Shown piece after piece: positions 53,159 to 62,583 of a DNA stretch of 64,000 nt. The position numbers and the translations under genes were made by a program. The notes under the pieces were generated by a model, which did no database searches, was not told the DNA's origin, and saw nothing but the letters and a program-made list of their open reading frames with translations. Position 1 is the stretch's first letter. Each line of letters begins with the position of its first letter. This stretch comes from Vibrio ouci (lineage in GTDB: Bacteria; Pseudomonadota; Gammaproteobacteria; Enterobacterales; Vibrionaceae), in the NCBI RefSeq assembly GCF_004551525.1, contig NZ_SATR01000004.1:124001-188000 (forward strand). Reading direction: 5' to 3'.

Positions 53159-54199
53159 GTTGTCCTTGTTTAATACCGTCCAATCAAACGATTCAATTCG
53201 CTCATCGGCAATATAAAACAGTTTACTACCCGCTATCACTTCTCGTTCTAGCTCCGGGTTAAGTTCAATTCCATTACCAATATCAAGCGCAATCAATGTG
53301 GCTTGATACTCTTTCTTCATATAATGAAATGCGGCTTCAACCGTGATTCTATTTAAGCTTTCTGGATATATCGTCGAATACTGAGTCATACCGCGAGTCG
53401 ATGCCAATAGCTCTTGGTGCAGCGCGCTTGAACCTGGGTCCACGGCTGCTTTAGCTAACATTTCAGCCCCTACCGCAGGAATACACTCGGCATTTGGGCA
53501 ATGCTGGTTAAGCAGGTTACTCAGCGCTTCGTCTTTGAAATAAGCCAGCAAGTGCGCCTTAGGGTTAATGTTGGCACTGTATAACGCAGCAGAGAGCGTA
53601 ATGTCATCTTCGAGGTTATCCACCACTATGCAGCTCGCTTTATCAATCGCCGCTTTTTCCATCTCTTGGGCATCGGTGTAGCTGTTGACCTTTACGAAGC
53701 CTATTTGACCAGGTAGCGGGTTTTCAATATCTGAGCGGCTACATAACACGATCGGGCGTTTGCCCTCTTCTTCGTGTTGCAGCATGCGAATCAAATGCAT
53801 TGTACGTTGACCGTTCCAACCTAATAGCAATATGTGATTTTCCACACCAACTCTCCGTTTACCTAATATTCCTGCGCGCCAGTACTCGACCGCGCCTGTT
53901 GCTAAGCGACCAATTAATGCCGCAAAAAGGGTCAAACCACCCGGGATAATAAATAAGATCACCACCCACTTACCTGCCGCAGTCTCTGGAGAGTGATCCC
54001 CATAGCCAACCGTTGAGGCTGTTACCATCAAGAAGTAAACAAAAGTAGATAGGTCATGGGTAAGTGAATGCTCACCACTTAGGGTTAATAACCCCCAAGA
54101 GAGCGCAATATAGGCAAGAACCAAAAAGGCCAGATTGCGATTGCTGAGGTTAAATAAATGGGAGTTCAGCCACTTTTTAAATGATAGCCAAAGAGTCAT
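53156..54199 (-). CDS. Potassium channel with TrkA-N regulatory domain
   Basis: 347 aa from the ATG at 54199 (GGAG upstream); an earlier start at 54250 is possible but lacks a site. Two transmembrane helices (about 25-45 and 82-105) flank a pore loop with the K+ selectivity filter TASTVGYGDHS. The cytoplasmic RCK/TrkA-N domain starts at HILLLGWNGQRTMHLIRML, with a modified glycine-rich nucleotide loop, and a C-terminal TrkA-C-like part. It resembles a prokaryotic MthK/Kch-like two-helix channel. Alone between terminators. Confidence 0.88.
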   Translation of the reverse strand: MTLWLSFKKWLNSHLFNLSNRNLAFLVLAYIALSWGLLTLSGEHSLTHDLSTFVYFLMVTASTVGYGDHSPETAAGKWVVILFIIPGGLTLFAALIGRLATGAVEYWRAGILGKRRVGVENHILLLGWNGQRTMHLIRMLQHEEEGKRPIVLCSRSDIENPLPGQIGFVKVNSYTDAQEMEKAAIDKASCIVVDNLEDDITLSAALYSANINPKAHLLAYFKDEALSNLLNQHCPNAECIPAVGAEMLAKAAVDPGSSALHQELLASTRGMTQYSTIYPESLNRITVEAAFHYMKKEYQATLIALDIGNGIELNPELEREVIAGSKLFYIADERIESFDWTVLNKDN

Positions 54200-54252
54200 A
54201 ACACTCCTTAATGAAACACTGTGGTTGTATTTAAGCCTAACCACAAACATAA

Positions 54253-54278
54253 AAAACCAGCCAAGTGCGGCTGGTTTT
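54253..54278 (-). terminator. Terminator after nadA
   Basis: Perfect 10-base stem AAAACCAGCC/GGCTGGTTTT with loop AAGTGC, followed by Ts on the minus strand. Confidence 0.9.
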
Positions 54279-54300
54279 AAGAACTGTGATAACTCTCTAT

Positions 54301-55362
54301 TTATGCATTGCCTTTGACTTGCATATTTAGCTGTTCTGCGAAATCTAACATTCGGTTCAGCGGGATAAGAGACTTAACGCGTAATGCTTCATCAACGAAG
54401 ATTTCGTGCTCTGCACCACCTTCACGAAGCGCTGCTTCAATCGCTTTCAGGCCATTCATCGCCATCCACGGACAGTGTGCACAGCTACGACAGGTTGCAC
54501 CTGCACCGGCTGTCGGCGCTTCGATAAGCTCTTTCTCTGGCACTAATTGCTGCATCTTAAAGAAGATACCTTTGTCAGTCGCGACAATCATCTGCTGATG
54601 CGGTAGCTCTTTAGCAGCTTTAATTAACTGGCTTGTTGAACCCACTGCGTCTGCAAGTTCTACAACACTTGCTGGTGACTCTGGGTGAACAAGGATAGCC
54701 GCGTCTGGGTAGACAGACTTCATCTTGCGTAGAGCGTCAGCTGAGAACTCATCGTGAACGATACACTCGCCTTGCCACAGCAGCATGTCTGCGCCAGTTT
54801 TATTTGAGATGTATGAACCTAGGTGGCGGTCAGGACCCCAAATAATGGGTTTATCTTCAGCGTCTAGGTGCTCAACAATTTCAAGAGCGATACTTGATGT
54901 TACCACCCAGTCAGCACGTGCTTTAACAGCTGCTGAAGTATTGGCGTACACAACAACGGTATGGTCAGGGTGCGCGTCACAGAACTCAGAGAACTTGTCA
55001 GCTGGGCAACCTAGATCAAGCGAACACTCTGCTTCAAGCGTTGGCATTAAGATGCGTTTCTCAGGCGTTAGGATCTTGGCTGATTCACCCATAAAACGTA
55101 CACCACCGATGATCAGTGTGCTTGCTGGGTGACGGTTACCAAACTTGGCCATTTCAAGAGAATCGCCAACAAAACCGCCTGTCTCTTCAGCCAGTGCTTG
55201 AATTTCAGGATCGGTATAGTAATGGGCGATCAAAACCGCGTCTTTCTCTTTCAGAAGCTTTTTAATATTGGCGGTATACGCTTGTTTTTCTTCTTCTGAT
55301 AGTGGGACTGGTTTTGGTGGGAATGGGTAAACTGTCTCGATTGTATCTAATATGTGGCTCAT
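54301..55362 (-). CDS. nadA: Quinolinate synthase A
   Basis: 353 aa. The enzyme condenses iminoaspartate with dihydroxyacetone phosphate to quinolinate in NAD synthesis. [20 protein letters not shown] and FVGDSLEMA start the first domain. The iron-sulfur ligands are Cys in [13 protein letters not shown] and [13 protein letters not shown], where only some of the clustered cysteines are ligands. [10 protein letters not shown] and [12 protein letters not shown] complete the set. It is monocistronic, downstream of the Tol-Pal operon as is common in gammaproteobacteria. Confidence 0.97.
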   Translation of the reverse strand: MSHILDTIETVYPFPPKPVPLSEEEKQAYTANIKKLLKEKDAVLIAHYYTDPEIQALAEETGGFVGDSLEMAKFGNRHPASTLIIGGVRFMGESAKILTPEKRILMPTLEAECSLDLGCPADKFSEFCDAHPDHTVVVYANTSAAVKARADWVVTSSIALEIVEHLDAEDKPIIWGPDRHLGSYISNKTGADMLLWQGECIVHDEFSADALRKMKSVYPDAAILVHPESPASVVELADAVGSTSQLIKAAKELPHQQMIVATDKGIFFKMQQLVPEKELIEAPTAGAGATCRSCAHCPWMAMNGLKAIEAALREGGAEHEIFVDEALRVKSLIPLNRMLDFAEQLNMQVKGNA

Positions 55363-55454
55363 TGCTCTTGCGCTACGCTACTTCCAGTAATCCGAGTATT
55401 GTAACCTCAACGACTGAGTAGATTCCAGTTTCGAGTCAAATTAGATATAGAACA

Positions 55455-55479
55455 AAAAGGAGCATCAAATGCTCCTTTT
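55455..55479 (-). terminator. Terminator of the Tol-Pal operon
   Basis: Perfect 11-base stem AAAAGGAGCAT/ATGCTCCTTTT with loop CAA, 23 bp after the cpoB stop and T-rich on the minus-strand side. Confidence 0.92.
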
Positions 55480-55501
55480 AGATTTTGCCAAAGTATCTTG
55501 G

Positions 55502-56272
55502 CTATAAACGCTCTTGGGCCAGTTTGGCCGATGCGCTATTTGGATACTCATCAACCACTTGTTGATAGTACTTCTTCGCTTGCTGTGCGTTGTTGTTACG
55601 CTGAGCGATGTCGCCAAGCTTAACTAGCGCATCAGCACGCTTGTTTGAATCTTTGTAAGACACTACAGCAGCGAAGCTCTTCACCGCATCTTTATCTTGC
55701 TTCTTAGCGAAATAAAGCTGACCTAACCAGTAATGAGAGTTAGGCGTGAAGGTCGAATCTGGGTAGTCCTTTTGGAACTGTTGGAATGAAGCAATCGCAC
55801 CAGTGTAATCACGCTTTTTCAGAATCAAATCAACAGAATTTTGGTAAGCGGTTTGCTCATCAACATTAGAGCTGAATGTGCCACCGGTTTGCTTCTCTGG
55901 TGTTTTGGTTTCTGTTTGAGCTGCAGGCGTTGATGCTTGGCTACGTACTTTGTCCAGTTCAATGAACAATTCACGTTGGCGCTTCAACATTTGCTGCATG
56001 TCGTAAGTGCTTTTCTCTAGTTGTCCGCGTAGGTCGCTGATCTCTAGAGCCATATCGTCTAACTGCTGCTGCATTTGCAACTGTACACGATTACGGTTTT
56101 CCAATAGGCGCTCTAAGCGCTGGACATCAGACTCGTTACCACGAACTGACGATGAAGAAGTGGCAGTGTTGCTACCGCTTAGATCGGATACTGGAGCTGG
56201 TGCAGCGAGCACATTGCCCGCTGCACTTGCCAGTAACGTAAGCGTAACAACGCGCTTAAGGTTACTGAACAT
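55502..56272 (-). CDS. cpoB: Cell division coordinator CpoB (YbgF)
   Basis: 256 aa periplasmic protein. A signal peptide (VVTLTLLASAAGNVLA) is followed by a trimerising coiled coil (about 45-110, RLERLLENRNRVQLQMQQQL) and a C-terminal TPR domain (about 130-256; NSVDLILKKRDYTGAIASFQ, HYWLGQLYFAKKQDKDAV). CpoB links outer-membrane constriction by Tol-Pal with PBP1b activity. It is the last gene of the Tol-Pal operon, 15 bp after pal, and a terminator follows. Confidence 0.95.
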   Translation of the reverse strand: MFSNLKRVVTLTLLASAAGNVLAAPAPVSDLSGSNTATSSSSVRGNESDVQRLERLLENRNRVQLQMQQQLDDMALEISDLRGQLEKSTYDMQQMLKRQRELFIELDKVRSQASTPAAQTETKTPEKQTGGTFSSNVDEQTAYQNSVDLILKKRDYTGAIASFQQFQKDYPDSTFTPNSHYWLGQLYFAKKQDKDAVKSFAAVVSYKDSNKRADALVKLGDIAQRNNNAQQAKKYYQQVVDEYPNSASAKLAQERL

Positions 56273-56287
56273 AGGCTAATCCCTTGA

Positions 56288-56818
56288 TTAGTATACTAGA
56301 ACTGCGCGGCGGTTCTTAGCGTATACATCTTCAGATTGACCTAGAAGAAGTGGTTTCTCTTCACCGTAGCTAACGATAGAGATTTGATCAGCTTGAACAC
56401 CTAGCGCTTGTAGGTACTTAGCAACTGCGTTAGCACGACGCTCACCTAGTGCGATGTTGTACTCAGGAGTACCACGCTCGTCCGCGTGACCTTCGATAGT
56501 CACTTCAAGAGCTGGGTTTTTGCTTAGGTATGCAGCGTGTGCAGCTAGCATTGCTTCGTAGTCACCCGCGATAGTCGCGTTGTCGAAAGCGAAGTAGATA
56601 GTTTGAGTTTCGCGTAGTGCTTGCTCTTTTAGCTCTTGCTCAGTTAGTTGACCGTTTGCATCAATTGGAGATACAGCCGTGTTGTTGTCAACTACTTGAG
56701 TTTGGTTAGTTTCAGTTGAACCAGACGCGTTTGCTGCATCGTCGCTTGAACTACATGCTGTAACTGCTAGAACTGGCAGCGCAATTAGAAGCCCTTTAAG
56801 AACCTTGTTAAGTTGCAT
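56288..56818 (-). CDS. pal: Peptidoglycan-associated lipoprotein Pal
   Basis: 176 aa. A lipoprotein signal peptide ends in the lipobox [10 protein letters not shown], so Cys22 is lipidated. A low-complexity linker leads to the OmpA-like peptidoglycan-binding domain (about 70-176) with [20 protein letters not shown] and the conserved [13 protein letters not shown]. It anchors the outer membrane to peptidoglycan and binds TolB. It lies 34 bp after tolB and 15 bp before cpoB. Confidence 0.97.
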   Translation of the reverse strand: MQLNKVLKGLLIALPVLAVTACSSSDDAANASGSTETNQTQVVDNNTAVSPIDANGQLTEQELKEQALRETQTIYFAFDNATIAGDYEAMLAAHAAYLSKNPALEVTIEGHADERGTPEYNIALGERRANAVAKYLQALGVQADQISIVSYGEEKPLLLGQSEDVYAKNRRAVLVY

Positions 56819-56852
56819 TGTTGTCTTTTCCTTTATTGTAATTGTTTACTCG

Positions 56853-58205
56853 TTACAAGAACGGTGACCATGCTGGTGCACGAACACGTCCATTAGTGAC
56901 GGGTAATCTTGCTTTAAAGCGCCCATCAATGGACACCATTGAAAGCACGTTAGATTTATTATAAGTAGAGCTATAAATAACCATTCCGCCGTTTGGCGCA
57001 ATGCTTGGTGATTCATCAAGCAGTGTCTTGGTAAGTGTCTGCATTGCACCCGTTTCGAGATCAAGCTTCGCGAGATTGAAACCAGAATTGCTGCGATTAA
57101 CCATGACTAAGAAACGGCCGTCAGGTGTGATTTGACCACCTAAGTTCTGGCTACCTTGCCAAGTAAGACGGTTAGTCGCGCCATTCGCCAAATCTACTTG
57201 ATAAATTTGCGGTTTTCCACCCCGATCCGACGTAAAGACTAGAGATTTGCCATCGGGATGCCAAAACGGTTCAGTATTGTTCGATCGTCCACGGGTAATT
57301 TGCGTCAGCTTACGAGTATTTAGGTCCAGAGTATAAACCTGCAGGCTACCTGTTTTAGACAGAACCAATGCAAGCTTACTGCCATCAGGCGAGAATCTTG
57401 GCGCACCATTATGACGCGGGTATGACGATATCTTTTCACGCTCACCAGTGTAGATGTTCATGATAAAGATTTCCGCCTGACCGTTTTGGAAGCTGACATA
57501 AGCCAGCTTCTTGCCGTCAGGAGACCACGCAGGTGACATCAGTGGCTGCTTAGAACGCAGCACTAGGCGCTCATTGTAACCATCGTAATCAGACACACGT
57601 AGCTGGTACGGGAACTGATCTTTGTCACTTACGACCACATAAGCGATACGAGTTAGGAATGCGCCCTTCTCGCCTGTTAACGCTTCATAAACCAAATCAG
57701 AGATACGGTGTGCGTACTCTCTTAAACGCTTGCCCGGTACGGTCGCACGCTTATTGAAGATAACGTGATCTTTCGACAGCACAAGCTGACCATCGTCGCT
57801 CAGTGCTTTACTTTGACCTTGAGTTAATTGGCCGCGAACCACATCAACCAGTTGGTAGTTGATAACATAGTCGCCTTCGGCGTTTTGACTGATAGAGCCA
57901 GTCACTAACGCATCAACACCTAAACCAGTCCAAGCACCAAAATCGACTTCTGATTCATTGTATGGCGTTTGCGGCATTTTGCTGGTTGCAACAGGGCTGA
58001 ATTTACCACTGCGCTGAAGGTCTGAGGCAATCACCTTAGAGACGTCTTCAGGAAGTTTAGTGTTGCCTTCCCACTTAAATGGGACGATAGCGATCGGGCG
58101 GGCCGAATCGATACCATCTGTAATCACCAGTTCCAACGCCGCATTCGCGGTTTGGAATACACTCATCACAGTGAGCACATATCCTATTATTAGTCGCTTT
58201 AACAC
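56853..58205 (-). CDS. tolB: Tol-Pal system protein TolB
   Basis: 450 aa from the GTG at 58205 (GGAA 7 bases upstream); a TTG at 58211 is too close to the ribosome-binding site. A signal peptide ([18 protein letters not shown]) precedes the N-terminal domain (about 25-165) and a six-bladed beta-propeller with WD-like repeats ([56 protein letters not shown]). It is periplasmic and shuttles between Pal and TolA. The stop of tolA is 10 bp upstream. Confidence 0.97.
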   Translation of the reverse strand: MLKRLIIGYVLTVMSVFQTANAALELVITDGIDSARPIAIVPFKWEGNTKLPEDVSKVIASDLQRSGKFSPVATSKMPQTPYNESEVDFGAWTGLGVDALVTGSISQNAEGDYVINYQLVDVVRGQLTQGQSKALSDDGQLVLSKDHVIFNKRATVPGKRLREYAHRISDLVYEALTGEKGAFLTRIAYVVVSDKDQFPYQLRVSDYDGYNERLVLRSKQPLMSPAWSPDGKKLAYVSFQNGQAEIFIMNIYTGEREKISSYPRHNGAPRFSPDGSKLALVLSKTGSLQVYTLDLNTRKLTQITRGRSNNTEPFWHPDGKSLVFTSDRGGKPQIYQVDLANGATNRLTWQGSQNLGGQITPDGRFLVMVNRSNSGFNLAKLDLETGAMQTLTKTLLDESPSIAPNGGMVIYSSTYNKSNVLSMVSIDGRFKARLPVTNGRVRAPAWSPFL

Positions 58206-58215
58206 AAGCAATTCC

Positions 58216-59286
58216 TTATAAATCAGGTACTACAGTTAGGTTAATATTCTTAATCTTGCTGACCACATCTGGGTCTTTAGGCAATGGAAAGCTGTTTACT
58301 TGCGCGACGGCACGCTTAGTCGCAGCGCACAATCGGCTATCACCATCTAATACCGAAAGATTGCCGACAATCGCGTCTGCTCCGGTTGGAATAAGACGCA
58401 AGTTAACTCGGCATGACTTTCCCCTAAAGCTGTCCTCCAACAATAAGTTCTGTTGGATGAGCTGGGTATAGATCGCGCCATATCTATCTGCTTCACTGCT
58501 CACATGACTTGAGCGCGCTGATGTGTTCGCCTCAGATTCCGACTCAAGACCGGTAAAGATGTCGTTCAATGCCGCTTCTTGCTCTTTGCGTTCACGTTCA
58601 AGACGCTCTAAACGTTCTTTCTCTTTACGAGCTTTTTCAGCCGCTTCTTTGGCCGCTTTTTCTTTCGCTATGCGTTCTTTCTCGGCTTTTTCTGCCGCTT
58701 CACGTTCACGCTTGGCTTTTTCTTCCGCGGCTTTAGCAGCCTTTTCACGTTCAATGCGCTGTTGCTCAGCTTTAGCAATCGCCGCTTCTTTGGCTAGACG
58801 CTCCTGCTCCGCTTTCTTGACCGCTTGTTCTTTGGCTTTACGTTCGGCTTCTAATTTCGCTGCTCGCTCTTTTTCTTTCTTAGCGCGCTGCTCTTCAGCC
58901 TTGCGTTCTTTCTCTTTCGCTACTCGTTGCTTCTCTGCTTCACGAGCGGCTTTCGCCTCTTTCACTTGCTGTTCTTTCAGCTTGCGAATACGTTCTTCTT
59001 CCGCCTTACGATTTTTTTCTAGCTGCTCGCTTTCACGACGCAGTTTATCGAGCCTTTCTTGCTCTTTCTTGGCGGCTTGTTCGCGCTGGCTACGAATTTG
59101 CTGCGCTTGTTCGCGAACCATTGCTGGATCAATCACTACCGCTTGCACCATACGCCCGACGGGTTCAGGTTTCGACATGGTAAAGTCGGTTCCCCAAATC
59201 AAGGTGACGATCAAGAGCGCATGCAAAGAAGCAGATATCACTATCGGCTTCTTATAATCGCTTTTTCTGCTTTTTTTCTCTTTCAT
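58216..59286 (-). CDS. tolA: Tol-Pal system protein TolA
   Basis: 356 aa. An N-terminal membrane anchor ([20 protein letters not shown]) is followed by a very long charged alpha-helical rod rich in Lys, Glu and Ala (about 60-245; [20 protein letters not shown] type repeats) and a C-terminal globular domain (about 255-356; [33 protein letters not shown]). TolA spans the periplasm and uses the TolQR motor to contact TolB/Pal. The Lys/Glu/Ala-rich coding makes long open frames on the opposite strand that are not genes. Confidence 0.97.
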   Translation of the reverse strand: MKEKKSRKSDYKKPIVISASLHALLIVTLIWGTDFTMSKPEPVGRMVQAVVIDPAMVREQAQQIRSQREQAAKKEQERLDKLRRESEQLEKNRKAEEERIRKLKEQQVKEAKAAREAEKQRVAKEKERKAEEQRAKKEKERAAKLEAERKAKEQAVKKAEQERLAKEAAIAKAEQQRIEREKAAKAAEEKAKREREAAEKAEKERIAKEKAAKEAAEKARKEKERLERLERERKEQEAALNDIFTGLESESEANTSARSSHVSSEADRYGAIYTQLIQQNLLLEDSFRGKSCRVNLRLIPTGADAIVGNLSVLDGDSRLCAATKRAVAQVNSFPLPKDPDVVSKIKNINLTVVPDL

Positions 59287-59298
59287 GAACGACGAACG

Positions 59299-59742
59299 CT
59301 ATTCCTTTATGTCTGTCAGTAGCCCTACTTTAGGAATACCCGCACGACTAAGTTCATCCAATACCAACACCACTTCCGCATACGGAGTTGCGGCATCACC
59401 GCCCACGGCGACTGGTGAATCAGGCTTGAGCGAGAGCTCAGCTTTTACTCGAACTATGATGTCTTGGAGCGAAACGCCACGCATCATGTCTTCATCATTG
59501 ACACTCAGACCTAGATTTCCATCTCTGTCGATTTCAACAATAATAAAGCTTGCGTCACTGTCACCCGCCATATCTTGTGCTGAGACTGCCGTTTCCGTAG
59601 CAGGCAACTCGACTTCAACCCCTTGCGTGACAAACGGGGATGTCACCATAAAAATGATCAACAGAACCAACATAACGTCGATATAAGGAACCACGTTGAT
59701 TTCTGCAGTCATTTTGCGTTTTTTAGGTTGGTAACCTGCCAT
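59299..59742 (-). CDS. tolR: Tol-Pal system protein TolR
   Basis: 147 aa ExbD/TolR family. One transmembrane helix (about 18-38) contains the motor Asp in VVPYIDVMLVLLIIFMV, the conserved proton-path residue. The periplasmic domain (about 60-147) has the SVNDEDM and PKVGLLTD ends. It forms the proton-driven motor with TolQ. It lies 5 bp after tolQ and 12 bp before tolA. Confidence 0.97.
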   Translation of the reverse strand: MAGYQPKKRKMTAEINVVPYIDVMLVLLIIFMVTSPFVTQGVEVELPATETAVSAQDMAGDSDASFIIVEIDRDGNLGLSVNDEDMMRGVSLQDIIVRVKAELSLKPDSPVAVGGDAATPYAEVVLVLDELSRAGIPKVGLLTDIKE

Positions 59743-59747
59743 GAAAA

Positions 59748-60446
59748 CTATTCCTTACCCGTCGCGTCACGACCGGCCATAGCTTGGCGGTGCAAAATAC
59801 TATGAAACTCTTCAGAGAAAGTCGCATAGTTGTGTTCTAGTTTACCGACTTTATTACTTAGACGGTTGTAAGCCATTACAGCCGGGATTGCTGCGAAAAG
59901 GCCCATTGCCGTCGCGACAAGTGCTTCTGCGATACCAGGCGCAACCATAGCCAGTGTAGCTTGCTTAACTTCACCAAGAGCAATAAAGGCATGCATGATG
60001 CCCCAAACCGTACCAAATAGGCCGATATACGGGCTGATAGAACCAACAGTTGCTAGGAATGGAAGATTCGTTTCAAGTTCATCGACTTCACGCGCAACGG
60101 AAACACGCATCGCTCGGCCAGTGCCTTCCATAATAAAGTCAGGTGAATCAGCGTTCGACTTACGAAGACGGGCAAACTCAGTAAAGCCTGAGTAGAAAAT
60201 CTCTTCTGTGCCAGCCAGGTCGTCTTTACGTTTTTTTGCATTTTGGTACAAGATAGATAGATCCGTTCCTGACCAGAATTTGTCTTCAAACGCTTCTGCA
60301 TCTTTCGATGCTTGGGAAAGCACTTTGCTGCGCTTGATGATCATCGCCCAAGATACGATAGACATACCCAAAAGAATCAGCATAACCATTTTTACCAGCA
60401 GGCTTGCTTGTAAGAATAGGTCTAGCATCGAAATATCAGCGTTCAC
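59748..60446 (-). CDS. tolQ: Tol-Pal system protein TolQ
   Basis: 232 aa MotA/TolQ/ExbB family with three transmembrane helices (about 15-36, 138-160, 172-194). [20 protein letters not shown] and [20 protein letters not shown] form the conserved channel region. It overlaps ybgC by 11 bp when begun at the GTG at 60446; a downstream ATG at 60428 is an alternative. It is the stator of the Tol proton motor. Confidence 0.96.
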   Translation of the reverse strand: MNADISMLDLFLQASLLVKMVMLILLGMSIVSWAMIIKRSKVLSQASKDAEAFEDKFWSGTDLSILYQNAKKRKDDLAGTEEIFYSGFTEFARLRKSNADSPDFIMEGTGRAMRVSVAREVDELETNLPFLATVGSISPYIGLFGTVWGIMHAFIALGEVKQATLAMVAPGIAEALVATAMGLFAAIPAVMAYNRLSNKVGKLEHNYATFSEEFHSILHRQAMAGRDATGKE

Positions 60447-60855
60447 TGTTTGTAAGCTCCATAACGATTGATTGAGGCATAGCTTTTGGCCTCATTTTTA
60501 TATTATCGATACATGCTACCTTAACCTTTGCCTTACACAATATCGCCCCGTCAGGATTAACGATCTCCTGACAGAATGTGAGAGAAGCTTTCTTTAGGTC
60601 AGAGATAGATGTTTTTACTACAAGATGATCGTCAAGACGCGCACCCTGCAAAAAATCAATATCCATGTGTCGGACTACAAAACCGATGTTTTGTTCCAAT
60701 AGAGTTTGTTGCGAAACACCAATGGTGCGAAGTAGCTCGGTACGCGCTCGCTCAAAAAATTTAAGATAGTTTGAGTGATAGACAACGCCACCAGCATCGG
60801 TATCTTCATAATAGACAGTGACTGGCCACTCAAAAATTGCTGCTTGTTCCTGCAC
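60436..60855 (-). CDS. ybgC: Tol-Pal system-associated acyl-CoA thioesterase
   Basis: 139 aa hot-dog fold 4-hydroxybenzoyl-CoA-type thioesterase. The catalytic Asp lies in [20 protein letters not shown], the diagnostic YbgC motif, and [12 protein letters not shown] follows. It hydrolyses short acyl-CoA or acyl-ACP esters. The start is a GTG at 60855. It begins the tol operon and overlaps tolQ. A terminator 96 bp upstream separates it from the cytochrome bd operon. Confidence 0.95.
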   Translation of the reverse strand: MQEQAAIFEWPVTVYYEDTDAGGVVYHSNYLKFFERARTELLRTIGVSQQTLLEQNIGFVVRHMDIDFLQGARLDDHLVVKTSISDLKKASLTFCQEIVNPDGAILCKAKVKVACIDNIKMRPKAMPQSIVMELTNSER

Positions 60856-60950
60856 TTGGATATCCGAATTATTGGTTTAGGCGAATACTATAACGCAACT
60901 CCTTGCTATTTGTGCAACGCTCATTTGGATGTTTTCAAAGCTTGAAACAA

Positions 60951-60987
60951 AAAAAAGCGCGACTCGTGTAAGAGTCGCGCTTTTTTT
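60951..60987 (-). terminator. Terminator after the cyd operon
   Basis: A strong perfect stem, AAAAAAGCGCGACTC/GAGTCGCGCTTTTTT, with loop GTGTAA and T runs on both sides, 32 bp after ybgE. Confidence 0.95.
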
Positions 60988-61018
60988 ATACGAAATGAGC
61001 AGAGTTTGCCCTAGCATT

Positions 61019-61321
61019 CTAGAAAAGGCGAAGTACCGTTAGGTAGATTAGAATCGCCAATGAGAAGTAAGGACTGAAAAGAACCTGCCAATACCAATTG
61101 CGCGGCTTAAAGCCAATGCCAAACACCATGCTTGAGCAAATTGCCCAAATCAGCAGTGGTGAAATAACCGCATTGAAGCCACCAATAGAATTAGAATAGA
61201 GCTCAGGATCCCACATCACCATAGCAACATGGTAGAAACCAAGCACTAGCGATAAGACTCTAAACAGAGCCTTATCAACAGGCACGTGTAGCTTAGCTAC
61301 CTGCTCAGCGAGATTACTCAC
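61019..61321 (-). CDS. ybgE: Cyd operon protein YbgE
   Basis: 100 aa with about three transmembrane helices (LFRVLSLVLGFYHVAMVMW, PLLIWAICSSMVFGIGF, SPYFSLAILIYLTVL). It matches the YbgE family found next to cydAB in proteobacteria; its role is unknown. The start is a GTG at 61321 overlapping the end of cydX by 8 bp, so translation is coupled. It is the last gene of the cytochrome bd operon. Confidence 0.92.
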   Translation of the reverse strand: MSNLAEQVAKLHVPVDKALFRVLSLVLGFYHVAMVMWDPELYSNSIGGFNAVISPLLIWAICSSMVFGIGFKPRNWYWQVLFSPYFSLAILIYLTVLRLF

Positions 61322-61421
61322 TGTCTTTGTCCATCATTTCTGAATGCTCTAACCAAAGAGCGTTGATGATGCCGAATGCACAAGCTAGCAATACACCCAG
61401 AATCCATGCGAAATACCACAT
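61314..61421 (-). CDS. cydX: Cytochrome bd-I accessory subunit CydX
   Basis: 35 aa, too short for ordinary gene calls. The protein begins MWYFAWILGVLLACAFGIIN and ends in a charged tail, the typical single-helix CydX with the conserved W-x-x-x-W and Leu/Gly-rich core. An AAGGAG site lies 9 bases before the ATG at 61421. It is positioned between cydB (12 bp away) and ybgE (8 bp overlap). CydX is needed for stable, active cytochrome bd oxidase. Confidence 0.95.
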   Translation of the reverse strand: MWYFAWILGVLLACAFGIINALWLEHSEMMDKDSE

Positions 61422-61433
61422 ATCTATTGCTCC

Positions 61434-62570
61434 TTAGTAAGCTGAAACGTCGTTGTCTTCGATGTGTTTCTTATCTAGACGACCGAACATTTTGTAGTAT
61501 GTCCACGTCGTGTAACCAAGAATCACAGGAACCATTACCGCTGCAACTGCAGTCATTAGACCCAGTGTTAGCTCACTTGCCGTTGAATCCCACATTGTTA
61601 GGCTGTGGTTTGGCATTAGGCTAGAAGGCATAATGAATGGGAACATTGCAAAACCTGCTGTCAAGATAACACCCGCGTTAGCAAGACTTGAGAATAGGAA
61701 TGCAAAGCCACCACGCTCAATGCGAGAAGCGAACGCTGCTAGAAGTGGCATTACCACACCTAATGCAGGCGCTGCCCATAGCGCTGGGTACGTTTCGAAG
61801 TTTGTCATCCAAGCGCCTGCTTGAACGGCCACTTCTTTGTTCAGTGGGTTTGAATCAGCGAATGTGTCGATTGTGCTAGTGATAACATAACCATCAATTG
61901 ACTGAACCCAGAAACCACCTACTACAAACAATGCCACTGCGATCAAACCAGTGATTTGTGCAACACCGCGAGCACGAACATGTAGCGCTTCAGTTGTCTT
62001 CATTTGTAGCCAAGTTGCGCCCTGAAGAACGAACAACATTAGGCTTAGCACACCACATAGCAGAGCAAATGGGTTAAGCAGAGCGAAGAAGGTACCTTTG
62101 TACTGAGACATTAGCAGATCGTTTAGCTCAAATGGTACACCTTGAAGTAGGTTACCAAACGCCACACCAAAGATGATTGGTGGTACTGTGCCGCTAAAGC
62201 AAAGTGCGTAGTCCCAAGCTTTACGCCATTTTGGATCTTCGATCTTTGAACGGTAATCAAGAGCAAGTGGACGTAGCCAAAGTGCAGCTAGAGTCACGTA
62301 CATTGCTAGGTAGAAACCAGAGAACGACGTTGCGTAGACCAATGGCCACGCCGCAAATAGCGCACCACCAGCTGTGATTAGCCAAACTTGGTTGCCATCC
62401 CAGTGAGGGGCAATCGTGTTTAGCATAATACGACGTTCAGTGTCGCTTTTACCGATAACCGGTGAAAGAGACGCGACACCCATGTCAAAACCATCTGTTA
62501 CAGCGAAGCCTACCAGCAGTACACCGATTAGGACCCACCAAATAAGTCGTAAGATTTCGTAATCAAACAT
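61434..62570 (-). CDS. cydB: Cytochrome bd ubiquinol oxidase subunit II
   Basis: 378 aa with about eight to nine transmembrane helices. The start MFDYEILRLIWWVLIGVLLV and VTDGFDMGVASLSPVIGKSD are the CydB signature, with IAPHWDGNQVWLITAGGALF (conserved Trp and Asp) next. It is the second subunit of the high-oxygen-affinity quinol oxidase. It lies 13 bp after cydA and before cydX. Confidence 0.97.
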   Translation of the reverse strand: MFDYEILRLIWWVLIGVLLVGFAVTDGFDMGVASLSPVIGKSDTERRIMLNTIAPHWDGNQVWLITAGGALFAAWPLVYATSFSGFYLAMYVTLAALWLRPLALDYRSKIEDPKWRKAWDYALCFSGTVPPIIFGVAFGNLLQGVPFELNDLLMSQYKGTFFALLNPFALLCGVLSLMLFVLQGATWLQMKTTEALHVRARGVAQITGLIAVALFVVGGFWVQSIDGYVITSTIDTFADSNPLNKEVAVQAGAWMTNFETYPALWAAPALGVVMPLLAAFASRIERGGFAFLFSSLANAGVILTAGFAMFPFIMPSSLMPNHSLTMWDSTASELTLGLMTAVAAVMVPVILGYTTWTYYKMFGRLDKKHIEDNDVSAY

Positions 62571-62583
62571 AATATTCCCTCAC

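Noticed and set aside
58523-59257. 244-codon plus-strand ORF opposite tolA, Ser/Ala/Arg-rich
   Set aside because: It is the antisense reading of the Lys/Glu/Ala-rich TolA helix, whose codon bias leaves opposite frames open. No ribosome-binding site or family match.
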